Origin: JAIVJG01 sp964236735
GTDB taxonomy: Bacteria; Acidobacteriota; Blastocatellia; Pyrinomonadales; Pyrinomonadaceae
Direction: 5' to 3'
DNA length: 64,000 bases
Assembly (NCBI GenBank): GCA_964236735.1
Contig: CAXSFM010000010.1
Location: 138,394-202,393, forward strand
Positions 55,871-64,000 of this stretch are shown piece after piece. Below the pieces are notes generated by a model, which did not search any database, was not told where the DNA came from, and saw nothing but the letters and a program-made list of their open reading frames with translations. How positions within the stretch are numbered: position 1 is the stretch's first letter; every line of letters starts with the position of its first letter. The translations under genes and the position numbers were made by a program.

Positions 55871-56268
55871 CGCATTTTAATACTCTTTATGCTGGTAAAA
55901 GTTTGCTCATTCCTCATCACTCTGGTGATCATAACTCGAAATTCATCGCATGGAGATGCAACATTGACCTGCAATAAAGAACGTCTGGCGTTAAAAACCC
56001 AGTCGTACTTATCCTGCAAACCATCTAGATCAACAAAGCAGAGCCGAAAGGTCTCTCTCAAAAGTCGTTTAGCCCGATTACGGTCAACGGCCTTTTTCGC
56101 CAGTTTGCGCGAAGCAGTCAGACCTAGACGATGATGGTCTAAACCATTTCTCATGACAAAGACAGACATTAAACGTCCGTCGTAACGGCTTCCATCTGCA
56201 TATACTAAACGATATTCGGCAGATTTACGAAGCACTTCGCTCTGTGTCAATGAAATGCTCCATCTCAA
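55867..56268 (-). CDS. rnpA: Ribonuclease P protein component
   Basis: A 133-residue basic protein that assists the RNase P RNA in trimming tRNA 5' ends. The signature KKAVDRNRAKRLLRETFR lies at about 58-75. The start is a TTG at 56268 that overlaps the rpmH stop (TTGA), so expression is coupled to rpmH. The other family patterns (FVMRNGLDHHRLGLTAS) are present. The length is normal. Confidence 0.94.
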   Translation of the reverse strand: MRWSISLTQSEVLRKSAEYRLVYADGSRYDGRLMSVFVMRNGLDHHRLGLTASRKLAKKAVDRNRAKRLLRETFRLCFVDLDGLQDKYDWVFNARRSLLQVNVASPCDEFRVMITRVMRNEQTFTSIKSIKMR

Positions 56269-56411
56269 TAATGGGAAGGTGTCAGCCGCTTGCGACCCTT
56301 GGCACGGCGACGCTTGATCACGAGACGACCGTTCTTGGTTGCCATCCTCGCTCGGAACCCGTGCGTCTTGGCGCGACGGCGATTGTTAGGTTGAAATGTG
56401 CGCTTAGGCAT
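56265..56411 (-). CDS. rpmH: Ribosomal protein bL34
   Basis: A 48-residue protein that is easily overlooked because of its size. It reads MPKRTFQPNNRRRAKTHGFR, continues with RMATKNGRLVIKRRRAKGRK, and ends RLTPSHY. This is the complete and highly conserved L34 sequence. Its TGA overlaps the TTG of rnpA. The order rpmH-rnpA-yidD-yidC next to dnaA is the ancestral arrangement. Several bases upstream (AAGGAGATTTTG) include a ribosome-binding site for the ATG at 56411. Confidence 0.97.
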   Translation of the reverse strand: MPKRTFQPNNRRRAKTHGFRARMATKNGRLVIKRRRAKGRKRLTPSHY

Positions 56412-56982
56412 AGTTAACAAAATCTCCTTGAAACGAAAATCGTAAGACTATCTTTTGCTTGGTCATCTGTCAAGACAAACGAGGCTCTGCTGGTTAAAGT
56501 ATTTACTCTCACACCACATTCTTTTGCATTTTCTACAAAATTAGTCGAAAAAAAGATTATGTAAATATGTCTCAATTTAGGTCAGATTGTCACACATATC
56601 TAAAATCATTGGTATTTATTTGAGTAGCATTTTCCTATAATTAATCAACCAAAAATAATTTTCGATCCCCTGTGGATTTCTCTTGCATGTATCAACCTAT
56701 TATGCTAGTCTCGCGCCCGTTTCGTAAATGGGTCGTGCCTGTAAACTATTGAAAGTAGAACACTTAAAGCAACACTTTAAGTTTACCGGACTTTTCCACA
56801 TCCCTGTGGAAAAGTCTGTGGAAAACTTTCAAAACGAGTAGTAAAGCTTACTACAAAGAGTGTTTTTCCAATATCTTCCGCCCGATAGTTCAAAGCATAT
56901 CTTGAACTAGGCGATTAATGGATTTGCATTCTTTTAGTTCAGTCTCAACTTTTGCATCAGACAAACTCAGGAATCAAGAACC
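56412..56982. other. Intergenic region upstream of dnaA with DnaA-box cluster (oriC, left part)
   Basis: These 571 AT-rich bases separate the divergent rpmH and dnaA genes and must hold both promoters. A dyad of DnaA-box-like sequences, ACTTTTCCACA (56790-56800) and TGTGGAAAAGT (56805-56815), is followed at once by TGTGGAAAA (56818-56826). A further CTGTGGAT lies near 56671. No trio sequence is visible here, so this is probably the accessory or autoregulatory half of the origin. Confidence 0.75.
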
Positions 56983-58449
56983 ATGAGTACAGTTATAGAA
57001 AATCGGATATGGAATGACCTGCTTCTTGCCGTCGAAAAGAGGCTCAATCGTCAGAGTTTCGAGACGTGGATTCGTCCTATACATTTTGATGGATGTGATG
57101 AATCAGAGCAGACTCTCCGTTTACGTGCGCCCAATCAAGTTGTGAAAGATTGGGTTAGTTCTAATTATTCTGATGTGCTTGATGCATCGCTGACGGAACT
57201 AAATTTGTCCACGTACCATGTTGACTGGGCTGTAGATGATGAAACACAAGCTTCAGATTCAACTACTCGACAGAAAGATGCGGAATCAAATTCTTTCGAG
57301 TTGAATGAAAAATCTAATTCAGACACCGGGAAGGGGAAAAATTCGAGCTTATTTTCGCTTTTAGAGGCCGCCGAATCTGATGGGCTGACTCCCGGTGCAA
57401 CTACCTTTGTTGACATTGAACCATTAGAATATTCACTGAACCCCAAATGTTCCTTCCACACATTTGTTGTCGGCTCCTGCAATCAATTTGCACATGCCGC
57501 CGCTCTGGCTGTCGCAGAAGGGCCGGGTAAAACCTATAATCCTTTATATGTCTATGGTGGAGTGGGGCTTGGCAAAACTCACTTGATGCACGCCATAGGC
57601 CACTCGATTAAAGAACGTAATCGTTACTTGCGACTCTCGTATATTTCAGCCGAGAAATTTATGAACGAGTTAATTAACGCGATTCGTTATGACAAAACTC
57701 AAACTTTTCGTGAGAAATATCGCTCGATTGATGTCCTCTTGATGGATGACATTCAATTCATGGCCGGAAAGGAACGAACGCAGGAGGAGTTTTTTCACAC
57801 GTTTAATGCTCTCTACGATGGTCAGAAGCAGATCGTCATCAGTTCAGACTGCCCGCCGCGTGAGATTCCGACGCTCGAAGAGAGGCTCCATTCACGTTTT
57901 GAGTGGGGGTTGATCGCTGACATCGAACCGCCTGACTTGGAAACAAAAGTGGCGATTCTCAAGCGTAAAGCGGACTTGGATGGAGTTATGCTTCCTGACG
58001 ATGTGGCGTTTTTTATTGCCAGCAAAGTTAAGAGCAACATACGCGAACTTGAAGGATCGCTCGTTCGACTGGTAGCCATCTCTTCATTAAGAGGAGTCCC
58101 GATTTCTAAAATCCTCGCGCAAGACGCGATCCGCAACATCGCCGAGGATGATCAGCCCGTCGGTATTACCATCGAACAAATTCAACGCACGGTCGCGGCG
58201 CATTATCATTTGCGAGTTGACGACTTGAAGTCGAAGAATAATTCGAGACAAATTGCTGTGCCTCGACAAGTGGCGATGTATCTTTGCAAGCGGCTGACAA
58301 AACATAGTTTCCCGGAACTCGGAAGAGAGTTTGGTGGCAAGCATCATACGACCGTTATTCACTCGGTAGAGAAGATAGAAGGGCTTGTTTCCAACGATCA
58401 AAATTTCCACAGGGTAGTGAGTTCCCTTATGGACAATCTTTGCAAGTAG
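56983..58449 (+). CDS. dnaA: Replication initiator DnaA
   Basis: A 488-residue protein. Domain I has WNDLLLAVEKRLNRQSFETW (6-25). A variable acidic and Ser-rich domain II runs from about 80 to 145. The AAA+ domain III has Walker A GGVGLGKTHLM near 192-202, Walker B LLMDDIQFMAGKE near 250-262, and an R-finger region SRFEWGLIADI. Domain IV has the DnaA signature FGGKHHTTVIHSVEKIE near 448-464, which binds DnaA boxes. It is flanked on both sides by DnaA-box clusters, consistent with autoregulation and a two-part origin. Confidence 0.98.
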   Translation: MSTVIENRIWNDLLLAVEKRLNRQSFETWIRPIHFDGCDESEQTLRLRAPNQVVKDWVSSNYSDVLDASLTELNLSTYHVDWAVDDETQASDSTTRQKDAESNSFELNEKSNSDTGKGKNSSLFSLLEAAESDGLTPGATTFVDIEPLEYSLNPKCSFHTFVVGSCNQFAHAAALAVAEGPGKTYNPLYVYGGVGLGKTHLMHAIGHSIKERNRYLRLSYISAEKFMNELINAIRYDKTQTFREKYRSIDVLLMDDIQFMAGKERTQEEFFHTFNALYDGQKQIVISSDCPPREIPTLEERLHSRFEWGLIADIEPPDLETKVAILKRKADLDGVMLPDDVAFFIASKVKSNIRELEGSLVRLVAISSLRGVPISKILAQDAIRNIAEDDQPVGITIEQIQRTVAAHYHLRVDDLKSKNNSRQIAVPRQVAMYLCKRLTKHSFPELGREFGGKHHTTVIHSVEKIEGLVSNDQNFHRVVSSLMDNLCK

Positions 58450-58472
58450 TTAGCTCACTTTTCGACAAAAAG

Positions 58473-58760
58473 TTTTCCACAGCCCTGTAAACCAATTAGT
58501 CGTTTAGAATCATGCGTTTAATGCAAAGTTTTCCACATTTCCACAGGCACTGTAATAATTGTGCCTGTGGAAATGTGGAAAACTCCTCTCCGACAATCGT
58601 TATCCACAGATCGCAAAAGATTTCCACAACATTATCCACAGGGGCTGTGGAAAACAACTCTATTAACTACAACAATAAAGTGACTTTTCCACATTTCCAC
58701 AGGCACTACTACTACTACTAGATATAAATAAAGATTTTTATTAGAGTAAGTATTAGAAAA
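58473..58760 (+). other. Origin of replication unwinding region (oriC, right part)
   Basis: At least eleven DnaA-box-like motifs lie in 230 bases. Two perfect TTATCCACA boxes (58600-58608 and 58632-58640) are joined by TTTTCCACA or TTTCCACA at 58473, 58529, 58538, 58621, 58685 and 58694, and by reversed copies at 58566, 58574 and 58646. The last pair is followed by GGCA, then five CTA trios (58706-58720; the complementary strand reads 3'-GAT repeats), then an AT-rich stretch to about 58760. This is the order of a basal unwinding element: boxes, GC step, DnaA-trios, melting region. Confidence 0.92.
58527..58706. repeat. Triplicated box pair: perfect 24-bp palindrome plus a third direct copy
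   Basis: The arms 58527-58550 and 58561-58584 are exact inverted copies around a 10-base loop. Each arm holds two DnaA-box-like motifs ending in GGCAC. A third copy in the direct orientation occupies about 58684-58706, directly before the CTA trios. Confidence 0.9.
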
Positions 58761-58829
58761 GCTCGTCTGTCAAATCCTGAAAAGTCTTACGATTTTAATC
58801 AGACAAATATCTCTCGAAGGAGTTAGAAA

Positions 58830-59942
58830 ATGGAATTTACAATTAGCAAAAGTGTTCTTCAAAAAGAACTCGGTTTTGTACAGGGTACGGTTGAGAAAAA
58901 GAACACCATTCCAGCCCTCTCAAATATTCTGATCGAATCGGTAGGCGAAGGTACGATTCGGATCATCGGCACGGACTTGGATGTCACGCTCAGGTGTGAG
59001 ACGGAGGCGGACATCAAGACGCCCGGTTCGATGTGTGTAAACGCACGCAAACTTTTCGAGATCGCGCGCGTGCTGCCTGAGTCCCCGGTCAATTTTCGCA
59101 AGGAAGAAAATAATTGGGTCACGGTGCAATGCGAACGTTCCAACTTTCGCATTGCAGGTATCGAGCGGGAAAGTTTCCCGGAGGTTCCAATCTTTAAGTC
59201 AGCGCCGATCAAACTTTCGGCGAACATCTTCAAAACGTTTATTGATCGGACGATTTTCGCCATCACGCTTGAAGAGTCACGCTATACACTTTCAGGCGCA
59301 AAATTTATTCTCAATAAAAATGGCGCGAAAATGATCACAACGGATGGTCATCGTCTGGCATACATTGAACGGCATGAATTGGGCGCCAGTATCCAGAATG
59401 AAGAGATAGAAACGCTCATCCCTCGTAAAACGCTCGCCGAGTTGACGAAGTTGACCACTTCCTACGAAGGTGAAATTGGACTTGGTGCGGATGAGAACCA
59501 CATCTACTTTGAAGTTGGGCCACGGCTGTTAATATCGCGTTCGCTGGCCGGACAGTTTCCCAATTACGAAATGGTCATGCCTAAAACAAACGATAAGAAA
59601 GTTGAGTTTGACTGTGTATTGTTGGGCCAGGCTGTTCGACGTGTGGCATTGATGGCTGACGACCGCTCACACGCCATCCGGTTTCATCTTGTGCCCGGCA
59701 ACTTGCACATCAGCTCACAGACGGCTGAAGAAGGTGAGGCACGCGAAACAATCGCCGCCGAGTACGATGGCGAAGAAGTTGAAATCGGCTTCAATGCTGC
59801 ATATCTTCAAGATTTTTTGAATGTGATGACTGACAGCACGATGGCCTTTGAGTTCAAGGATGGTAATTCTCAAGCACAACTCAGACCCATCTCTGATGAC
59901 GGGTATGATTACAAATACGTCATCATGCCGATGCGTATCTGA
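58830..59942 (+). CDS. dnaN: DNA polymerase III beta subunit (sliding clamp)
   Basis: A 370-residue clamp with the three repeated clamp folds of the family. Features seen are MEFTISKSVLQKELGFVQG at the N-terminus, TDGHRLAYIE near 172-181, the conserved LISRSLAGQFPNYEMVMPK near 234, and the C-terminal YKYVIMPMRI. An AAGGAG ribosome-binding site precedes the ATG at 58830. It holds the replicative polymerase on DNA. The usual position downstream of dnaA, with the origin between them, is kept. Confidence 0.98.
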   Translation: MEFTISKSVLQKELGFVQGTVEKKNTIPALSNILIESVGEGTIRIIGTDLDVTLRCETEADIKTPGSMCVNARKLFEIARVLPESPVNFRKEENNWVTVQCERSNFRIAGIERESFPEVPIFKSAPIKLSANIFKTFIDRTIFAITLEESRYTLSGAKFILNKNGAKMITTDGHRLAYIERHELGASIQNEEIETLIPRKTLAELTKLTTSYEGEIGLGADENHIYFEVGPRLLISRSLAGQFPNYEMVMPKTNDKKVEFDCVLLGQAVRRVALMADDRSHAIRFHLVPGNLHISSQTAEEGEARETIAAEYDGEEVEIGFNAAYLQDFLNVMTDSTMAFEFKDGNSQAQLRPISDDGYDYKYVIMPMRI

Positions 59943-60010
59943 TCCACAGTTTCAGCGTCGTCAAAATTTGAAGTTGATGGAAGTAACCTCATCATTTTCT
60001 CTCTGACAGC

Positions 60011-60045
60011 GAGCAGCATGTGTTAAAATTCGACACATGCTGCTC
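60011..60045 (+). promoter_or_regulatory. Inverted repeat and -10-like box around the recF start codon
   Basis: GAGCAGCATGTGT (60011-60023) and its exact complement ACACATGCTGCTC (60033-60045) enclose a 9-base loop. The recF ATG (60037-60039) lies inside the second arm. The loop begins TAAAAT preceded by TGT, an extended -10-like sequence eight bases before the ATG. No Shine-Dalgarno sequence is present, so a leaderless transcript or hairpin control of the start is possible. Confidence 0.5.
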
Positions 60046-61191
60046 GAATGGATTGAGGCACACCAATTCAGAAATCTGAGTGGCAATGCCCGCTGGGGCA
60101 AAGGTCTCAACATTATCTACGGGGACAATGGTCAGGGTAAGACAAACTGGCTGGAAGCAATCTACCTCCTCGCTACGACTAAATCTTTTCGCACGCAGCG
60201 TCCGCAGGATGCGATCAAGTTCGACGAAAGCTTGGCCGTGGTACGTGGAAGCGTGGCGCGCGCTCAGGACATACAACGCGGGCTACAGGTCGCCATCCAA
60301 AACACAACCAAAGCTATTTCAGTAAATGGTAAACGCGAACCACTCTCAAGCTATCTCAGCCAATTACACGTCGTTGCTTTCAACGCCGAGGAATTAGAAG
60401 TGGTACGGGGTAGCCCCGAAGCGCGACGTAAATTTTTAGATCGAGGCATAGTCTCTTTACATCACTCCTACATCCAGACGCTCGCCGACTATCATCGAGT
60501 CATCAAACAGAAAAATCGGTTGCTCCGCGACGCATCCGATTCAGAAATGAGCACCGCCGATGTGCGCGTTCTCATCCAGCCATGGAACGAGCAGTTGGCA
60601 GGTCTCAGCGCAACCATTCATCGCGCGCGTATGGACTACGTTGAGCGATTGCAGATGGCTCTCGAAACCCGTCTCTTCGGACGTGAAGAAATTAACATCC
60701 GGTACGTCTCTTCACTCGAAGGGAAAGGTGATTTAAGTGATTATGAAGCGCTGGTGATGGAGCGTTTACAGTTACGCTTGCCGGCTGAAATTGCGTCAGG
60801 CTATGCGCTTATCGGATCGCATCGAGATGATTTGGAAATCCGCTTTGATGGTCGAGATATACGCGCTTTTGGGAGTTCCGGTCAACAGCGTAGCGCGTTG
60901 ATATTACTTGATTTAGCAGCGATTTCGGTGTATTATTTGTGGTATGCAGAGTATCCTCTTTTTCTCATGGATGATGTGGATGCGGAGCTTGATCGAAAGC
61001 GAATTGGACGTTTGCTTGAATACCTTGAAGGGCGTACTCAAACATTTCTGACGACATCTAAAGAAAGCATCGTAAAGCGATTCGCAGAGCGAGCAAATGT
61101 GTACGAAGTTAGCGAAGGCAAAGCCATTGAATGTGACAAATTCAAAACCAATGTCATCGCCTCCACTGCGATAGGTAATGCACAGATGTGA
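60037..61191 (+). CDS. recF: DNA repair and gap-recombination protein RecF
   Basis: A 384-residue ABC-type ATPase of the RecFOR pathway that helps load RecA at gaps. Walker A GDNGQGKTNWLEA is at 29-41. The signature motif SSGQQRSALILLDLAAI lies near 281-297, and Walker B FLMDDVDAELD near 309-319. The N-terminal MLLEWIEAHQFRNL is typical. The length is normal (E. coli 357). The start codon lies inside an inverted repeat. Confidence 0.96.
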   Translation: MLLEWIEAHQFRNLSGNARWGKGLNIIYGDNGQGKTNWLEAIYLLATTKSFRTQRPQDAIKFDESLAVVRGSVARAQDIQRGLQVAIQNTTKAISVNGKREPLSSYLSQLHVVAFNAEELEVVRGSPEARRKFLDRGIVSLHHSYIQTLADYHRVIKQKNRLLRDASDSEMSTADVRVLIQPWNEQLAGLSATIHRARMDYVERLQMALETRLFGREEINIRYVSSLEGKGDLSDYEALVMERLQLRLPAEIASGYALIGSHRDDLEIRFDGRDIRAFGSSGQQRSALILLDLAAISVYYLWYAEYPLFLMDDVDAELDRKRIGRLLEYLEGRTQTFLTTSKESIVKRFAERANVYEVSEGKAIECDKFKTNVIASTAIGNAQM

Positions 61192-61245
61192 GGCATCAAC
61201 TCCGCGTGCATCAGATCATCTACAGATGGATAAATAAAGAATTTT

Positions 61246-63720
61246 ATGGATAGGATTTACGAACAGGAGACTGGTTTGACAACAGCAACTTTAACTAAAA
61301 AGAAAAACACGGCGTATGATTCGACTTCAATCACTGTGCTGGAGGGGCGTGAAGCGGTTCGCAAGCGTCCGGCCATGTACATCGGTTCGACCGGTGACAT
61401 GGGGTTACATCATCTCGTTTACGAAGTGGTGGATAATTCAATTGATGAAGCTCTCGCCGGATATTGCGATACGGTTGAGGTGATGATCCACCTTGATAAC
61501 TCGGTAACAGTCATTGATAACGGTCGTGGAATTCCCGTTGATTATCACAAGCAGGAGAAAAAGTCAGCCGCCGAAGTCGTGATGACCAAACTTCACGCCG
61601 GGGGCAAATTCGATTCTAACGCCTACAAAGTATCCGGGGGGCTTCATGGAGTAGGCGTCTCTTGCGTGAATTTCCTCTCTGAGTGGCTTCGTTTGGAGAT
61701 TTGGAGGGATGGCTCGACTTACGAGCAGGAATACAAGAAGGGCATTGCTGCGAGCAAACTTGAGTTGACCGGCAAAACCCGCAAGCGTGGAACGAAAATC
61801 ACCTTCAAACCGGATGCAGAGATTTTTGATGTCTCCGAGTATAGCTTTGACAAGCTTTCCGAGCGATTACGCGAAAAAGCCTTTCTAAACAAGGGTATTC
61901 GCATCACGATCAAAGATGAGCGTGAAGAGACAGAGCGTGGGCATGAGTTTTATTATCGCGGCGGAATTGCGGAATTCGTCAAGCATCTTAATAAAAACAA
62001 ATCAGTGCTTCACGATAAGCCCCTTTATTTTGAACGAGTTGGAGACAACCTCTCTATTGAAGTCGCCATTCAATACAACGATGCCTATGACGAAAAGGTC
62101 TATTCGTTCGCGAATAATATAAACACAGTTGACGGCGGCTCACATCTCTCCGGTTTCCGTTCAGCCTTTACACGCACAATCAATTCTTACGCGCAGTCTT
62201 CGGGTCTCGCTAAAAATTTCAAAAGCTCCTTGACCGGTGATGACGTGCGGGAAGGATTAGTGGCGGTCATCTCTGTAAAATTGCCGCAGCCACAATTTGA
62301 AGGGCAGACGAAAGGAAAACTGAACTCGGATGTGAAAGGTGCTGTCGAGTCTTTCCTGAATGAGCGGTTGACCGAGTATTTCGAGCAGAATCCGACTGTC
62401 GCCAAAAAGATCGTCGGCAAGGCTCTCGATGCTGCTCGCGCTCGTGAAGCGGCTCGTAAAGCCCGTGAGATTGTCCGTAAAGGTGTCATGGGTTCAACAA
62501 TGCTTCCCGGCAAGCTTGCTGATTGCCAGGAAAGAGATCCTTCTTTGTGCGAGCTTTACATTGTAGAAGGAGATTCTGCTGGCGGTAGTGCTAAGCAGGG
62601 ACGAGATCGTAGAAATCAAGCTGTTTTACCGTTAAAAGGTAAAATCTTAAATGTTGAGAAGGCCAGATTTGACAAGATGTTAGGCCACAGCGAGATTAAA
62701 AATCTGATTACAGCACTCGGCACGGGTATTGGTTCGGGTGATTTTGAGAAGGGCAAACTTCGTTATCATAAAATCATTTTCATGACAGATGCTGACGTAG
62801 ATGGGTCTCACATTAGAACCTTACTTCTCACGTTTTTCTATCGTCAGATGCCGGAGTTAATAGAATCAGGTTATGTTTACATAGCACAGCCGCCACTGTT
62901 TAAGGTAAAGCGCGGCAAACGTGAAGAGTATATTAAAGATGAGAGATCAATGGTTAGATACCTGATGGGTCAGGCGACAAATGACATGAAAGTCATTTCT
63001 GCCAAAACTAAGACTTCAATAGCGGGACGTGATTTGGCGCGCGCTCTGGAGCAAATGGTTGAATTCGAGAGATATGCTGAGAAGGTTTTAAGAAGGTTAG
63101 GCAACGATAAGCGTTTATTTCAACTTATCCTTGATGGTTTCGTCGGTGAAAATGGTGTTTTGCGAAACCAGGAATCAACCCTCCGTAGCGTGTTTCAGGA
63201 TCGAGCAGGAACGCAGATGTCTCATATTGAAGGTGGTCTTGCATCTGCGGGGTATCGAACTGAGTTGTCTTTAGACGAAGAGCATGGATTATGGGAAATT
63301 GAAATTACGACGGATGGTGGTGGAAAAGTAATCATTGACTGGGAGCTTGCGAGCCACGTTGAGTTTCAGAAGGCCGTAGAAATTTATCAGAAATTGGAAG
63401 AGCGGTTAGCTGCACCTTTTACACTCGGCGAAAATGGATCGAGCGAGCAAATCAAGACACGAGAAGCTCTACTTGAGCGTGTGCTTGCCACAGCTAAGAA
63501 GGACTTAACAATTCAGCGTTATAAGGGACTTGGGGAGATGAATCCAGAACAATTATGGGAGACAACGATGAATCCCGAAAAGCGGACGCTGCTACAGGTT
63601 AAAATTGATGATGCAGTCGAAACCGATCAAATTTTTACAGTCTTGATGGGTGATGCAGTTGAGCCACGAAGACGCTTCATTGAGGAAAATGCGCTGGATG
63701 TTAAAAATCTGGATGTGTAG
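61246..63720 (+). CDS. gyrB: DNA gyrase subunit B
   Basis: An 824-residue type II topoisomerase subunit. The ATP-binding GHKL domain shows VVDNSIDEALAG near 61, TVIDNGRGIPVDYH and GGLHGVGVSCVN. The transducer domain follows, then Toprim motifs YIVEGDSAGGSAKQGRDRR near 440 and DADVDGSHIRTLLLTFFYRQ. A ~165-residue insertion precedes the conserved RYKGLGEMNPEQLWETTM, as in Gram-negative GyrB. It introduces negative supercoils with GyrA, which is not in the window. The Met-Asp-Arg start at 61246 is the best choice; ATG codons inside the frame are later. Confidence 0.98.
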   Translation: MDRIYEQETGLTTATLTKKKNTAYDSTSITVLEGREAVRKRPAMYIGSTGDMGLHHLVYEVVDNSIDEALAGYCDTVEVMIHLDNSVTVIDNGRGIPVDYHKQEKKSAAEVVMTKLHAGGKFDSNAYKVSGGLHGVGVSCVNFLSEWLRLEIWRDGSTYEQEYKKGIAASKLELTGKTRKRGTKITFKPDAEIFDVSEYSFDKLSERLREKAFLNKGIRITIKDEREETERGHEFYYRGGIAEFVKHLNKNKSVLHDKPLYFERVGDNLSIEVAIQYNDAYDEKVYSFANNINTVDGGSHLSGFRSAFTRTINSYAQSSGLAKNFKSSLTGDDVREGLVAVISVKLPQPQFEGQTKGKLNSDVKGAVESFLNERLTEYFEQNPTVAKKIVGKALDAARAREAARKAREIVRKGVMGSTMLPGKLADCQERDPSLCELYIVEGDSAGGSAKQGRDRRNQAVLPLKGKILNVEKARFDKMLGHSEIKNLITALGTGIGSGDFEKGKLRYHKIIFMTDADVDGSHIRTLLLTFFYRQMPELIESGYVYIAQPPLFKVKRGKREEYIKDERSMVRYLMGQATNDMKVISAKTKTSIAGRDLARALEQMVEFERYAEKVLRRLGNDKRLFQLILDGFVGENGVLRNQESTLRSVFQDRAGTQMSHIEGGLASAGYRTELSLDEEHGLWEIEITTDGGGKVIIDWELASHVEFQKAVEIYQKLEERLAAPFTLGENGSSEQIKTREALLERVLATAKKDLTIQRYKGLGEMNPEQLWETTMNPEKRTLLQVKIDDAVETDQIFTVLMGDAVEPRRRFIEENALDVKNLDV

Positions 63721-63724
63721 GTTA

Positions 63725-63756
63725 ATGTCGCCTGAGCAGCCTAGTTCAGGCGACAT
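63725..63756 (+). terminator. Hairpin terminator after gyrB
   Basis: ATGTCGCCTGA (63725-63735) pairs with TCAGGCGACAT (63746-63756), four bases after the stop. The sequence after the stem is ACATTTCTTT. It ends the dnaA-gyrB group. Confidence 0.8.
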
Positions 63757-63818
63757 ACATTTCTTTAGCCTACATCTTTCAAAAAATGGTCTTGTGTTAA
63801 ATAAGCACCCATGCAAAT

Positions 63819-64000
63819 TTAGGTTAAAGAATGTAGCTCTTTGAAAGCTACCTTATATTCCGCGCCCACTTGATTGAAGATGTGATGTACCTTCTTCTTG
63901 AATTTGCTGAACGATCCATAGTCGCCAGGCTTGAGCCATTCATACTTGCTTGAATTCAACTTGTAAGTGCAACGAGTGGTAGTTTGAAGAATACCTCGTT
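63819..64000 (-). CDS. C-terminal part of an unrecognised gene at the window edge
   Basis: The minus strand is open from the window edge to a TAA at 63819-63821 (60 codons plus two bases). The peptide contains RCTYKLNSSKYEWLKPGDYG and SFSKFKKKVHHIFNQVG, a basic, aromatic-rich sequence. It could be the C-terminus of a transposase, but the match is not certain. The start lies outside the window. No other supported feature lies in 63757-63818. Confidence 0.4.
   Translation of the reverse strand, partial: RGILQTTTRCTYKLNSSKYEWLKPGDYGSFSKFKKKVHHIFNQVGAEYKVAFKELHSLT

Overview
The window looks like the origin-proximal part of a chromosome from an Acidobacteriota bacterium, probably class Blastocatellia. 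The evidence is a set of habits rather than a marker gene: ECF sigma factors paired with Ser/Thr kinases carrying TPR or TolB-like repeats, an Oar-like TonB-dependent receptor with an N-terminal carboxypeptidase-regulatory domain, a giant Calx-beta/DUF4214 secreted protein, a split ATP synthase operon, and high GC in the left 45 kb. The taxon is inferred. The core functions at the right end are certain.

Region 1 (1-8.7 kb) is metabolic: a truncated NagZ-like glycosidase, a translationally coupled trio (queG, a SAM methyltransferase, a membrane-anchored protein), a DUF885 peptidase-like protein, an outer-membrane barrel-like protein, moaA and a Uma2-family nuclease. Region 2 (8.7-13.5 kb) is a TPP riboswitch with terminator controlling thiC. 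Behind thiC lies a small accessory module: a low-GC DUF262/DUF1524 defence-type gene, then a broken DUF4258 gene with a YgiT-type zinc-finger partner. Each cargo block is followed by a leftover copy of a thiC 3' end, so the thiC tail appears to have been a repeated integration point.

Region 3 (13.5-38.1 kb) holds a minus-strand group with NurA nuclease and a HAS-barrel protein, secreted TPR and hypothetical proteins, a 1,928-residue adhesin-like protein, and two divergent ECF sigma/kinase modules flanking a small secreted cysteine-containing protein. An Oar-like receptor follows. Both sigma factors have Thr in place of the usual acidic residue of region 2.2, which suggests activation by phosphorylation. 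Region 4 (38.5-42.5 kb) is a three-gene ketosynthase/methyltransferase/FAD-reductase operon plus a VanZ-like gene.

Region 5 (42.6-64 kb) is the replication-origin core. To the left, on the minus strand, lie rpmH-rnpA-yidD-yidC-jag-mnmE-mnmG, an IS982-type insertion, parA-parB and atp b'-b-delta-alpha-gamma. To the right, on the plus strand, lie dnaA-dnaN-recF-gyrB. Genes diverge from the origin, so they are co-oriented with replication. A textbook unwinding site (DnaA boxes, a GC step, five CTA trios and an AT-rich stretch) lies between dnaA and dnaN, and a second, sparser box cluster lies upstream of dnaA. A ParB-site-like perfect dyad lies beside the IS.

Intergenic spaces of the GC-rich part repeatedly hold palindromes built from short tandem units (TGATAAG/TGATGAG, TGACAAG, TGATGAA and others). 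At four genes the palindrome itself supplies the stop codon of the upstream gene. This recurring arrangement is the most distinctive unexplained structure in the window.
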